From Streptomyces sp. NBC_00306 (lineage in GTDB: Bacteria; Actinomycetota; Actinomycetes; Streptomycetales; Streptomycetaceae): a DNA stretch of 64,000 nt. The notes beneath the pieces were generated by a model that saw only the letters and a list, made by a program, of their open reading frames with translations, did not search any database and was not told the DNA's origin. The stretch is from contig NZ_CP108032.1 in the NCBI RefSeq assembly GCF_036169555.1, positions 5,890,001-5,954,000 on the forward strand, in the 5' to 3' direction. Positions 43,801 to 51,358 of the stretch are shown piece by piece (positions within the stretch are counted from its first letter, which is position 1; each line of letters begins with the position of its first letter). The translations under genes were made by a program, and so were the position numbers.

Positions 43801-44568
43801 CGGGAGCGGCTGCACCAGCCAGGGGAAGGCGCGGCGGAGGTGCTACGGGCGCTGGCGGAGATCGACCAACCGGTCCTGGCGCGCCGGGCCGCGGAACTCG
43901 TCGGCGAGTACCTCGATCACCGGCCCGAGGGCGCGGCACATGTCGCCGCGTATGTCGAGCGCCGTCTGGAACGGGGACCCGCGGCCAGAGCTGTCCTCTC
44001 TCCCCTGGTGAGAGGTCTGCTGCGGGGCCGCCCGTGGCAGGTGCGCCGTGCGCTGGCACCCGTGCTGGCGGCCCCTGGCACGGTGGCGTCCCGGGCGCTG
44101 CGGTCCGATCTGCTCGACCTCCTGCTGGACTGCGAGGAGAGGGAACAGGAACCGGGGTACGGACCCGCCCTGGGGCACGGGTCCGCCCCCGATGCACCGG
44201 GGTACGGGCGCGTCGCGCCGCAGAGATCGCGGAGCAGCCGTGATCCGTCCGTCCTCGACGCGGTGCTGCGGGGCGCCGCGCTGGGCTGTGCGACCCGGCC
44301 GGAGGCCCGTACCCGCGCGCTGGTGCACCGCACCGGCATGCTCCTCGTCCGTACGCCCGAGGGCGCCACCTGCTTCGACCGCCGACTGGTCGAGCTGGCC
44401 CGTGAGGTGCCCGGGTTCGCCGCCCAGGTCGCGGGCTGGCTGGCCGGAGCACCGCAGGAGTGGGCGGCGGTCGTCGGTCCGAGCGCACGGCGGATGGTCG
44501 AGACGCTGGGCAGCCCGGTGCCGATGCGGGCCGGAAGCCGCGGGCATGGCAGTCTTAGACCTGCGTAA
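40810..44568 (+). CDS. Trypsin-like pseudoprotease fused to a degenerate STAND-type NTPase
   Basis: Large cytosolic protein of 1,252 residues without signal peptide or clear membrane helices. Residues about 15-185 follow a trypsin-like pattern (GTGFVADQLGTVVTSHEAV, ending GGGAAGGPVLD). His36 is kept, but Gly69 stands at the Asp position and Ala149 at the Ser position of the GDSGGP motif. A STAND-like NTPase follows at about 235-480: P-loop GDPGTGRTT (258-266, Arg264 replacing Lys), Walker B PLMILLDGPEE (Asp347, Glu350). The last 700 residues are Ala/Leu-rich helices that look like HEAT-type repeats. The protease part is probably inactive and may sense a partner. It stands alone between terminators of truB and ribF. 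Confidence 0.75.
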   Translation: MGRGDLATLVRICDLAGRPRGTGFVADQLGTVVTSHEAVDGLVRVVLHAPGDRTCLAEADAITPLPEAGLALVRTDGLGVRPLPIGTRERIEAGTYVTLPAGGWREARILGSAQVTYTATDRFHLVAEAVELAIGTDGSDALRLGGGAAGGPVLDASTGAVLAVLGTALQSGHRAAGFALPLRTAAAPADGPLADLLRRNAATVPAYGQDLNLAAVLELTATSVGAVGGPSAWPGPVERPELLREFDSFTALVMGLVGDPGTGRTTELTALAGRRGQGARPAPTVWLRGADLHADDTSVADAFARTLRQAGRILAASGAHGDMGPVTPERVARLARAAGRPLMILLDGPEEMPPQLAHRLADWTAGTVEWLGDCGVRMVVGCRPEYWEQAGALCPPEVLHQPARPALRLPPAVRVGDLSADEASEVRERYGLPADAIDAADERHPLALRLLAEVREALPGGVPGRPSREEIFTAHLDLLCLRIAVRIAAASRPPLRGAAVRRLAARVSGRVHEAARRCLGPGQGELDRESFEEIFPWRTGWASAVLTEGLLVPAGTGYRFAHEEPADWVQGAHLDLDAALHSLVHRWHASAPAGLPSRPGSSGGSGGHVPPPPGSGAARTPTLAVPRHRIGPVVQALLLLDRVHGPAALTRRLEGLIDALERLDEVREDSGGDAPADCERASTAWAVGGSEAVVASDPAVAGDRAGVQDRVDDARWWGAHLLGETLLRVPDARAYLPVLRLLADRITRRSVREGGPEHLGGLGEFGPWFWERLQVPEAERLDLLRRLVPADGPPGARRLPRYLDATAARLAAHPSAVQPLLCRWFTDTTPLPAEPGAQLRPTVAGAAQALLYARRDLAVDDLTEALVATAHPRADELLAALAEDEPSALCRAVDRWAHDSRPERRVAAAAYGPVTAARVTTEADRELLRYAAFALLARAADTSLHGPALALLVRDPHTRSRHLGRALAAFTAGDPPLPVSALVMALTTHPEPVLAAFRERLHQPGEGAAEVLRALAEIDQPVLARRAAELVGEYLDHRPEGAAHVAAYVERRLERGPAARAVLSPLVRGLLRGRPWQVRRALAPVLAAPGTVASRALRSDLLDLLLDCEEREQEPGYGPALGHGSAPDAPGYGRVAPQRSRSSRDPSVLDAVLRGAALGCATRPEARTRALVHRTGMLLVRTPEGATCFDRRLVELAREVPGFAAQVAGWLAGAPQEWAAVVGPSARRMVETLGSPVPMRAGSRGHGSLRPA

Positions 44569-44608
44569 TCGGCAATCCAGACACAGGTTCGGGCGAGGAG
44601 CGGTCACA

Positions 44609-45553
44609 GTGCAGCGCTGGCGTGGGTTGGAGGACATCCCGCAGGACTGGGGACGCAGCGTCGTCACCATCGGCTCCTACGACGGGGTGCACCGCGGGCA
44701 CCAGCTGATCATCGGGCGGGCGGTGGAACGGGCGCGTGAGCTGTCGGTGCCGTCGGTCGTCGTCACCTTCGACCCGCACCCCAGCGAGGTCGTCCGCCCC
44801 GGCAGCCATCCGCCGCTGCTGGCCCCGCACCACCGGCGCGCCGAGCTGATGGCGGAACTGGGCGTCGACGCGGTCCTGATCCTGCCCTTCACCTCCGAGT
44901 TCTCGAAGCTGTCGCCGGCCGACTTCATCGTGAAGGTGCTGGTCGACAAGCTGCACGCGCAGGCGGTGATCGAGGGGCCGAACTTCCGGTTCGGACACAA
45001 GGCGGCGGGGAACGTCGAGTTCCTCGCCGAGCTGGGCCCCACGTACGACTACGGGGTCGAGGTCGTCGATCTGTACGTCTCGGGTGAGGCCGGCGGCGGC
45101 GAACCGTTCTCCTCCACCCTCACGCGGCGGCTGGTCGCCGAGGGCGACATCGAGGGCGCGAACGAGATCCTGGGCCGCCCGCACCGGGTGGAGGGCGTGG
45201 TGGTGCGCGGCGCGCAGCGCGGCCGCGAGCTGGGCTACCCCACCGCGAACGTGGAGACGCTTCCGCACACGGCGATCCCGGCGGACGGTGTGTACGCGGG
45301 CTGGCTGACGGCGAACGGCGAACGCATGCCGGCGGCGATCTCGGTGGGCACGAACCCGCAGTTCGAGGGAACGGAACGCACGGTGGAGGCGTACGCGATC
45401 GACCGGGTGGGTCTTGATCTGTACGGACTGCATGTGGCCGTTGACTTCCTGGCGTACGTGCGGGGCCAGGAGAAGTTCGAGTCGATCGAGGCGCTGCTGG
45501 AGGCGATCGCCGCGGACGTCAAGAAGTGCCGCGCGCTGACGGCGGGTCTCTAG
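44609..45553 (+). CDS. ribF: Bifunctional riboflavin kinase/FAD synthetase
   Basis: Makes FMN and FAD from riboflavin; 314 residues. The N-terminal FAD synthetase domain has VVTIGSYDGVHRGHQLII and TFDPHP. The C-terminal riboflavin kinase has GRELGYPTANVET, DGVYAGWL and SVGTNPQFEG. Start GTG 44609 follows GAGGAG by eight bases. Lies 40 bp after the pseudoprotease-NTPase gene. Confidence 0.95.
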   Translation: MQRWRGLEDIPQDWGRSVVTIGSYDGVHRGHQLIIGRAVERARELSVPSVVVTFDPHPSEVVRPGSHPPLLAPHHRRAELMAELGVDAVLILPFTSEFSKLSPADFIVKVLVDKLHAQAVIEGPNFRFGHKAAGNVEFLAELGPTYDYGVEVVDLYVSGEAGGGEPFSSTLTRRLVAEGDIEGANEILGRPHRVEGVVVRGAQRGRELGYPTANVETLPHTAIPADGVYAGWLTANGERMPAAISVGTNPQFEGTERTVEAYAIDRVGLDLYGLHVAVDFLAYVRGQEKFESIEALLEAIAADVKKCRALTAGL

Positions 45554-45581
45554 CGCCGCAGCCGGCCGGTCGCCGTGCGGG

Positions 45582-46490
45582 TCACAGTGCTCCCCACAGG
45601 CGTGAGCGCTTCATCAGGTGGTCGTGGACGAGCGCCACGGACGGATGGGCGAGACCGCCGACGCGGGTGGCCAGATAGAGCGTGTTGAGCGGTGCCGCGT
45701 CCGGCTGGTGGAGCAGTTCCACCGAGCCCGCGGCCAGGGCGGGCTCCGCGAGGTAGCGGGGCAGCACCGACACACCCGCTCCGGCGACCACCGCCGCCAG
45801 CACGGCGCGGAGGTCGGGCACGACGACCGCGACGTCGTTGGACGGCCGGCGGCCGAACTCCGAGCGCCAGTAGCGGCGGATGATGGGCAGCTCCTCGGCG
45901 TACGCGACCAGGGGCAGCGCCCCCAGTGCCTTGACCGGATCCGTGGCCAGCAGAGCGGGGTCGACGGTGCGTGCCAGCGTCGGCGGTCCGACGAGCACGA
46001 ACTCCTCGTCCGCGAACGGTGTCGCCGCCACGTTCTTGAGGGCGGGCCGGACGGCGGAGACCACGAGATCCAGGCGGGAGTTCGCCAGGGCGGAGAGCAG
46101 ATCGCCGGCCAGTCCGACACTGATCCGCAGCCGTAGCCCGCGGGCCGCCAGCGGAGCGAGAGCGGGGACGACACGGGCGGTCACGAGCTCCGCCGGGCCG
46201 GCGAGGTGGACCTGTCCGTAGAGGGCGTCCCCGTCGGCGTCCCCGTCGCTGATCGCGGACCGCAGCCGGTCGAGGTGCGGCCCGACGCGCCGGGCGAGAT
46301 CGTCGCCGCGCGCGGTCGGTGTCACACCGCGGCGCGAGCGTACGAACAGAGGCTCCCCGATCTGCTGCTCCAGGCGCGCCAGTTGGCCGGTCACGGCCGG
46401 CTGGGAGAGCCCGCGCCGGGTGGCGGCGGTGGTCAGCGATCCAGCGCGGTGGATCTCCAGAAAGGTGGCCAGCAGGTCCAGATCCACCAC
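45582..46490 (-). CDS. LysR-family transcriptional regulator
   Basis: Protein of 302 residues with an N-terminal winged helix (residues 1-62, DLLATFLEIHRAGSLTTAAT and LSQPAVTGQLARLEQQIGEP) and a C-terminal LysR ligand-binding domain. It is divergent from the DJ-1/PfpI gene, separated by 154 bp containing a dyad at 46516. By the usual arrangement of the family it probably controls that gene and itself. It converges with ribF, 28 bp apart. Confidence 0.9.
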   Translation of the reverse strand: MVDLDLLATFLEIHRAGSLTTAATRRGLSQPAVTGQLARLEQQIGEPLFVRSRRGVTPTARGDDLARRVGPHLDRLRSAISDGDADGDALYGQVHLAGPAELVTARVVPALAPLAARGLRLRISVGLAGDLLSALANSRLDLVVSAVRPALKNVAATPFADEEFVLVGPPTLARTVDPALLATDPVKALGALPLVAYAEELPIIRRYWRSEFGRRPSNDVAVVVPDLRAVLAAVVAGAGVSVLPRYLAEPALAAGSVELLHQPDAAPLNTLYLATRVGGLAHPSVALVHDHLMKRSRLWGAL

Positions 46491-46515
46491 GCAACCCTCC
46501 AGCCATAAGAATCGT

Positions 46516-46531
46516 GATGACCGAAATCATC
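46516..46531. promoter_or_regulatory. Dyad between the LysR and DJ-1 genes
   Basis: GATGA-CCGAAA-TCATC, a perfect 5+5 inverted repeat 26 bp from the LysR start. It fits the short palindrome with T-N11-A expected of LysR-family sites (TGATGACCGAAATCA). Low specificity, so a candidate only. Confidence 0.4.
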
Positions 46532-46644
46532 CTACCGGACTAATGCTGATGGATTCGTGGTTGTGTCGACCGCAACGAGGTACGCGAAGGAAGCGAGCGA
46601 TCGCCCGACGCGTCCGACCGTAAATGACGAGAGAGAAGAACACG

Positions 46645-47355
46645 ATGGCCAGGATCCTCATGATCGTCTCCGCCGCCGACAGCCTCACGCTGGCCGACGG
46701 CACCGACCACCCCACCGGCTTCTGGGCCGAGGAGCTCGCCGCCTCCCACCAGCTCATGCGCGAGGCCGGCGCCCAGGTCGACATCGCCACCCCGGGCGGC
46801 GTCGCACCCACCGTCGATCCGATCAGCCTCGACGAGCGCGGCGGCGTGGCGGAGGCGGACGCGGCACGGTTCCGCGCGTACCTGGACGACATCGCGCAGG
46901 ACCTCGCCGCTCCGCTGTCCCTGGACGCGGTGTCGGTGGGCGACTACGACGCCGTCTTCATCCCCGGCGGCCACGGCCCGATGGCCGATCTCGCCCACGA
47001 CACCGACCTCGCCGGGCTGCTCGTCGAGGCCGACGCGAGCGGAAAGCTCGTCGCCGCGCTCTGCCACGGACCGGCCGCCCTGCTCAGCGCCACCCGCGAG
47101 GACGGAGGCTTCGTCTTCGCCGGGCGCTCGATGACCTCGTTCACCGACGAGGAGGAGAAGCAGGGCGGACTCGGGGACGCGTCCCCGTACCTCGTCGAGA
47201 CGCGGCTCCGGGAACTGGGTGCCGTGATCGACGCGGGCCCGGCCTGGCAGAGCAAGGTCGTCGTCGACGGCAATCTGATCACCGGGCAGAACCCGCAGTC
47301 GAGCGTCGACACCGCACGCCGGGTTCTCGCCGAGCTCGAAGCCCGCACGGCATAA
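46645..47355 (+). CDS. DJ-1/PfpI family protein (type 1 glutamine amidotransferase fold)
   Basis: Protein of 236 residues. VFIPGGHGPMADLA and LVAALCHGPAALL provide the nucleophile-elbow Cys in CHGP; the N-terminal MARILMIVSAADSLTLADGT and TGFWAEELAASHQLMREAGA are those of the Hsp31/glyoxalase III-like group, with the Glu in WAEEL as likely catalytic partner. It may be a glyoxalase or protein-repair/chaperone-like enzyme. ATG 46645 follows GAGAGAAGAA; the ATG at 46624 is upstream of that site. Divergent LysR gene probably regulates it. Confidence 0.87.
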   Translation: MARILMIVSAADSLTLADGTDHPTGFWAEELAASHQLMREAGAQVDIATPGGVAPTVDPISLDERGGVAEADAARFRAYLDDIAQDLAAPLSLDAVSVGDYDAVFIPGGHGPMADLAHDTDLAGLLVEADASGKLVAALCHGPAALLSATREDGGFVFAGRSMTSFTDEEEKQGGLGDASPYLVETRLRELGAVIDAGPAWQSKVVVDGNLITGQNPQSSVDTARRVLAELEARTA

Positions 47356-47362
47356 GGGCACC

Positions 47363-47404
47363 GGGGGCGGGCCCCGTCACCCGAAGGGGATTTGGCCCGC
47401 CCCC
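47363..47404. terminator. Bidirectional hairpin between DJ-1 and ABC genes
   Basis: GGGGGCGGGCC and GGCCCGCCCCC form an 11-bp stem with a 20-base loop, between the stop of the plus-strand DJ-1 gene and the stop of the minus-strand ABC gene. It can terminate both. Confidence 0.7.
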
Positions 47405-47440
47405 ATCCGCAGTCTCGTGCCGCTCAACGCCCCGCCGGCT

Positions 47441-48433
47441 TCACGCCGATGCCCAGTGACAGGCGACCCCGGCCACCGCTCCGCTCCCCAGCACCGGCAG
47501 CTCCTTCGTACGGCAGTCGCCCGACACCCCCGCCCGGTCCGCCTCGCCCGAGGACAGCACCTGGCAGCGGGCGTGGAAGCGGCAGCCGGCCGGGATGCGG
47601 GAGGGGTCCGGGGGCTCGCCCGTGAGGACGACCGGCGGCACCTCCGACTCCGGGAGAACCGACAGGAGCGCCTGGGTGTACGGATGCTGAGGGGACGTCA
47701 GTACCTCCTCCACCGTGCCGGTCTCCACGATCCGCCCCAGGTACATCACCGCCACCCGGTCCGCGATGTTCCACGCGAGGCCGAGGTCGTGCGTCACCAC
47801 GAGGGCCGACAGGCCCAGTTCGTCCCTCAGGCGCAGCAGCAGCGCGAGGATCTCGCCGCGCACGGACGCGTCCAGCGAGGCCACCGGCTCGTCCGCGACG
47901 ATCAGTTCGGGCTCGAGGACCAGTGCGCCGGCGATGACGACACGCTGACGCTGGCCTCCCGAGAGTTCATGCGGATAGCGCAGGAAGAAGCGCTCGGGCG
48001 GACGCAGCCCCGCCCGCGACAGCGCTTCGCCGACCGCCGCGCGCTCGTCGCCCTCGTACCCGTGGATCCGCAGGCCCTCGGCCACGGCGTCGTACACCGT
48101 GTGCCGCGGGTTGAGGGAGCCGCTCGGGTCCTGGAGAACCAGCTGGACCCGCTTGCGGTACGACTTGAGCGCACGCGAGCCGTAGTCCAGCGGGCTGCCG
48201 CCGAAGGTGACACGCCCCGACGTGGGCGGCACCAGGCCGAGCAGCGAGCGCGCCAGGGTGGTCTTGCCGCAGCCGGACTCGCCGACCAGGGCCACGATCT
48301 CGCCCGCGCCGATGTCGAGGTCCACCCCGTCGACGGCGCGGGCGGACGGGCCGCCGCGGCGTCCGGGGAAGGTGACGTGCAGACCGGCGGCCGAGAGCAG
48401 GGGAGTGGTGGTCATGACGGGCTCCTGGGTCAC
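47441..48433 (-). CDS. Peptide ABC transporter ATP-binding protein (DppF/OppF-like)
   Basis: ATPase subunit of about 330 residues. Walker A GESGCGKTT, Q-loop LVLQDPSGSLNPRHT, signature LSGGQRQR, Walker B LIVADEPVASLD, H-loop VTHDLGLAWN, and the C-terminal oligopeptide-ATPase region with GCRFHARCQV. Last gene of the operon. GTG 48433 is used: it overlaps the preceding TGA and has GGAGG seven bases upstream. ATG 48415 also has AGGAG and cannot be excluded. Confidence 0.9.
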   Translation of the reverse strand: MTQEPVMTTTPLLSAAGLHVTFPGRRGGPSARAVDGVDLDIGAGEIVALVGESGCGKTTLARSLLGLVPPTSGRVTFGGSPLDYGSRALKSYRKRVQLVLQDPSGSLNPRHTVYDAVAEGLRIHGYEGDERAAVGEALSRAGLRPPERFFLRYPHELSGGQRQRVVIAGALVLEPELIVADEPVASLDASVRGEILALLLRLRDELGLSALVVTHDLGLAWNIADRVAVMYLGRIVETGTVEEVLTSPQHPYTQALLSVLPESEVPPVVLTGEPPDPSRIPAGCRFHARCQVLSSGEADRAGVSGDCRTKELPVLGSGAVAGVACHWASA

Positions 48434-49407
48434 AGCTGTTCCTCCACCGCGGCGCCGACGTGCACGCATGCCGCCCGGTGGGTCTCCCCGGCCGACACGA
48501 GCTCCGGGTCCGCGTCCGTGCAGACGTCCAGGGCCACGGGACAGCGGGGATGGAAGGTGCATCCGGTGGGCAGGGCGGCGGGGTCCGGCGGATCGCCGGG
48601 CAGTCCGCGCGGCGCCCGGCGGGAGCCGATGTCGCCGATGCGCGGGAACGCGTCGGAGAGCGCCCGGCCGTAGGGGTGCTGGGCGGAGTCGTAGACGGTA
48701 CGGGCGGGGCCCTCCTCGACGATGCGGCCGGCGTACATGACCGCGAGGCGGTCGCAGGTGTCGGCCAGGACCGCCAGGTCGTGGCTGATCATCAGCAGGC
48801 TGATGTCCTGCTCGGCCACCAACTGCTCGATCAGGCGCAGGATCTGGGCCTGGATCATGACGTCCAGCGCGGTCGTCGGTTCGTCCGCCACGATCAGGCG
48901 CGGGGCGCAGGCGAGAGCCATGGCGATCATCACGCGCTGCCGCTGGCCGCCGGAGAGCTCGTGCGGATAGGCGTCGGCGCGCGCCACCGGCAGACCCACC
49001 TGCTGGAGCAGCTCCCCGACCTTCTTCCTCGCGACCGCGGGGGTGGCCTTCTGGTGCAGCAGGATCGGCTCCGCGATCTGGTCGCCGATCCGGTGCACCG
49101 CGTTCAGCGAGTGCATCGCGCCCTGGAAGACGATCGACGCACCCGCCCACCGCACGGCCCGCAGCCGCCCCCATCGCATGCTCAGGACGTCCTCGCCGTC
49201 GAGCAGGATCTGTCCGCTCAGCCGTGCCGAGGCGGGCAGCAGACGCAGCAGCGCGAGGGCGAGCGTCGACTTGCCGCAGCCGGACTCACCGGCGACGCCC
49301 AGCTTCTGTCCCGCCGCGAGCGTGAGGTCGACACCGCGAACGGCGGGCACGGCCCGGGCGCCGGAACCGTACGTCACCTGAAGGTTCTTGAGTTCCAGGA
49401 GGCTCAA
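48430..49407 (-). CDS. Peptide ABC transporter ATP-binding protein (DppD/OppD-like)
   Basis: Second ATPase subunit, 325 residues. Walker A GESGCGKST, Q-loop IVFQGAMHSLN, signature LSGGQRQR, Walker B LIVADEPTTALD, H-loop ISHDLAVLAD and the C-terminal Cys-rich region GCTFHPRCPVALDVC characteristic of the family. Starts with TTG overlapping the upstream permease stop (TTGA), with GGGGG in front. It overlaps the next gene by 4 bp. Confidence 0.91.
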   Translation of the reverse strand: MSLLELKNLQVTYGSGARAVPAVRGVDLTLAAGQKLGVAGESGCGKSTLALALLRLLPASARLSGQILLDGEDVLSMRWGRLRAVRWAGASIVFQGAMHSLNAVHRIGDQIAEPILLHQKATPAVARKKVGELLQQVGLPVARADAYPHELSGGQRQRVMIAMALACAPRLIVADEPTTALDVMIQAQILRLIEQLVAEQDISLLMISHDLAVLADTCDRLAVMYAGRIVEEGPARTVYDSAQHPYGRALSDAFPRIGDIGSRRAPRGLPGDPPDPAALPTGCTFHPRCPVALDVCTDADPELVSAGETHRAACVHVGAAVEEQL

Positions 49408-50306
49408 CGCGCCACCCCCAGCCTCGGGTTGAGCACGGACTCGATCGCCCGCCCGCACAGCGTGAACGCCAGCGCCACGAGCGCGATCGCCAGTCCGGGC
49501 GGCGCCAGGTACCACCAGTGGCCGGACGAGACCGCCCCCGCCTCCCGTGCGTCCTGGAGCATGCCGCCCCAGGAGACGACGGTCGGGTCGCCGAGGCCGA
49601 GGAAGGCGAGCGTCGCCTCCGTGAGGATCGCCGTCGAGATGCCGAGGGTCGTCTGCGCGAGGACCAGCGGCATCACGTTCGGCAGCACATGGCGGCTCAT
49701 GATGTGGCTGTGGCCGCCGCCGAGCGCCTTGGCGCGTTCGATGTAGGGCCGCGACTCGACCGCGATGGTCTGCGCCCGCACCAGACGCGCGGTGGTCGGC
49801 CAGCTGGTCACGCCGATGGCGAGGATCACGGTCCACACACTGCGCGACATCACGGTGGCCAGCACGATCGCCAGCACGAGGGCCGGCATCACCAGGAACC
49901 AGTCGGTGATCCGCATCAGCACGGTCTGGAACCAGCCGCCGTAGTGCCCGGCGATGATCCCCACGACGGTCCCGATGGCGACCGAGAGCGCGGCGGCCAG
50001 CAGACCGACGGTGAGCGAGATCCGGGCGCCCCACACCAGGAGACCGAGCAGGGACCGGCCGAACTGGTCAGTGCCCAGCGGGAATTCCGTGCTCGGCCGT
50101 TCCAGCGCGGTGCCGGGAGCGTTCGTCACGCTCTGCACGTCGTCACCGACCAGCAGCGGTGCGGCGAGCGCGATCAGGGTGATCAGGGCGAGCGCCGCGA
50201 GCCCGAAGATCCCGGCCCGGTGCGTACGGTACGAGCGCCAGAAGCGGCTCACCGAGTCGCGGCGGCGCGCCCACGTCAGCGACGAGGCGGTGGTTGCGGT
50301 CGTCAT
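49404..50306 (-). CDS. Peptide ABC transporter permease (DppC/OppC-like)
   Basis: Membrane permease of 300 residues with six hydrophobic helices. The OppC-type N-terminal TM and FPLGTDQFGRSLLGLLVWGA, then ESRPYIERAKALGGGHSHIM (coupling loop) and ILTEATLAFLGLGDPTVVSW are family marks. Its ATG overlaps the stop of the upstream permease by 4 bp. Confidence 0.92.
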   Translation of the reverse strand: MTTATTASSLTWARRRDSVSRFWRSYRTHRAGIFGLAALALITLIALAAPLLVGDDVQSVTNAPGTALERPSTEFPLGTDQFGRSLLGLLVWGARISLTVGLLAAALSVAIGTVVGIIAGHYGGWFQTVLMRITDWFLVMPALVLAIVLATVMSRSVWTVILAIGVTSWPTTARLVRAQTIAVESRPYIERAKALGGGHSHIMSRHVLPNVMPLVLAQTTLGISTAILTEATLAFLGLGDPTVVSWGGMLQDAREAGAVSSGHWWYLAPPGLAIALVALAFTLCGRAIESVLNPRLGVAR

Positions 50307-51355
50307 CGGCCCACCCGGGGGTCGAGCAGCGGATACAGCAGGTCGGCGAGGAGGTTCATCACGATCATCGCGCCGGCGAAGACCACGAACAGGCCCTGGA
50401 CGAGCGGCAGGTCGGGCACGCTCAGCGCCTGGTAGAACAGGCCGCCGAGCCCCGGCCAGGAGAACACCGTCTCGACCAGGATCGAGCCGGCCGCCACATG
50501 ACCCAGATTGATGAACACCATGGTCACGGTGGGCAGCAGGGCGTTGGGCACGGCGTGCCGGCGGCGCACGACGTCGTCGCGCAGCCCCTTCGCCCGTGCC
50601 GTCGTCAGATAGTCGCTGCCCATCTCGTCCAGCAGCGAGGACCGCATCACCAGCAGGGTCTGCGCATAGCCGACCGCGACCAGCGTGATCACCGGCAGCA
50701 CCATGTGGTGGGCGACATCGGCGATGTAGGCGAAGCCCGTCTCGTCGCCCGACTCCATGCCGCCGGTGGGGAACAGCCCGGGGATCGGGCCGATGCCCAC
50801 CGAGAAGGTGATGATCAGCAGCAGACCCAGCCAGAATGACGGCACCGACCACAGCGTCAGCGCGACACCCGTGTTGACCTTGTCGCCCAGGCTGCCGTGC
50901 CGCCAGGCGGAACGGGTGCCGAGCCACAGACCGATCGCCGAGTAGACGACGACGGCGACACCCGTGAGCAGCAGCGTCGCCGGGACCTTCTGGGCGATCA
51001 GCTCACCGACGGGCGCATGGAACTGGTACGACATGCCCAGATCACCCGTCAGCGCCTTGCCGCAGTAGTCCGTGAACTGCTGCCACATCGGCTGGTCCAG
51101 CCCGAACTGCTTGCGCAGCGTGGCCAGTTGCTCGGCCGACGTCGGCATCCCGTGCGTCATGGCCTTCACCGGGTCACCGGGGATGATCCGGAAGAGGAAG
51201 AAGCTGGTGACGAGCACGGCGAGCAGCGAGATCGCCGCGCCGCCCAGCCTGCCCGCCACATAGAGGAGATAGGCCCGCGCGTTCCCGCCGGCGGCGCGGG
51301 CCTCAGGGACCCGCGCCACCGCGGTGGCGGTGCCTGTCGTGCTGGTGGTGCTCAT
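50303..51355 (-). CDS. Peptide ABC transporter permease (DppB/OppB-like)
   Basis: Membrane permease of 350 residues with about six helices. FFLFRIIPGDPVKAMTHGMP is the OppB-type start after the first helix. MRSSLLDEMGSDYLTTARAK carries the coupling motif. ETVFSWPGLGGLFYQAL is the C-terminal family signature. A 25-residue Ala/Gly/Thr-rich N-terminus precedes the first helix. Starts three bases after the substrate-binding protein stop. Confidence 0.92.
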   Translation of the reverse strand: MSTTSTTGTATAVARVPEARAAGGNARAYLLYVAGRLGGAAISLLAVLVTSFFLFRIIPGDPVKAMTHGMPTSAEQLATLRKQFGLDQPMWQQFTDYCGKALTGDLGMSYQFHAPVGELIAQKVPATLLLTGVAVVVYSAIGLWLGTRSAWRHGSLGDKVNTGVALTLWSVPSFWLGLLLIITFSVGIGPIPGLFPTGGMESGDETGFAYIADVAHHMVLPVITLVAVGYAQTLLVMRSSLLDEMGSDYLTTARAKGLRDDVVRRRHAVPNALLPTVTMVFINLGHVAAGSILVETVFSWPGLGGLFYQALSVPDLPLVQGLFVVFAGAMIVMNLLADLLYPLLDPRVGR

Positions 51356-51358
51356 CGG

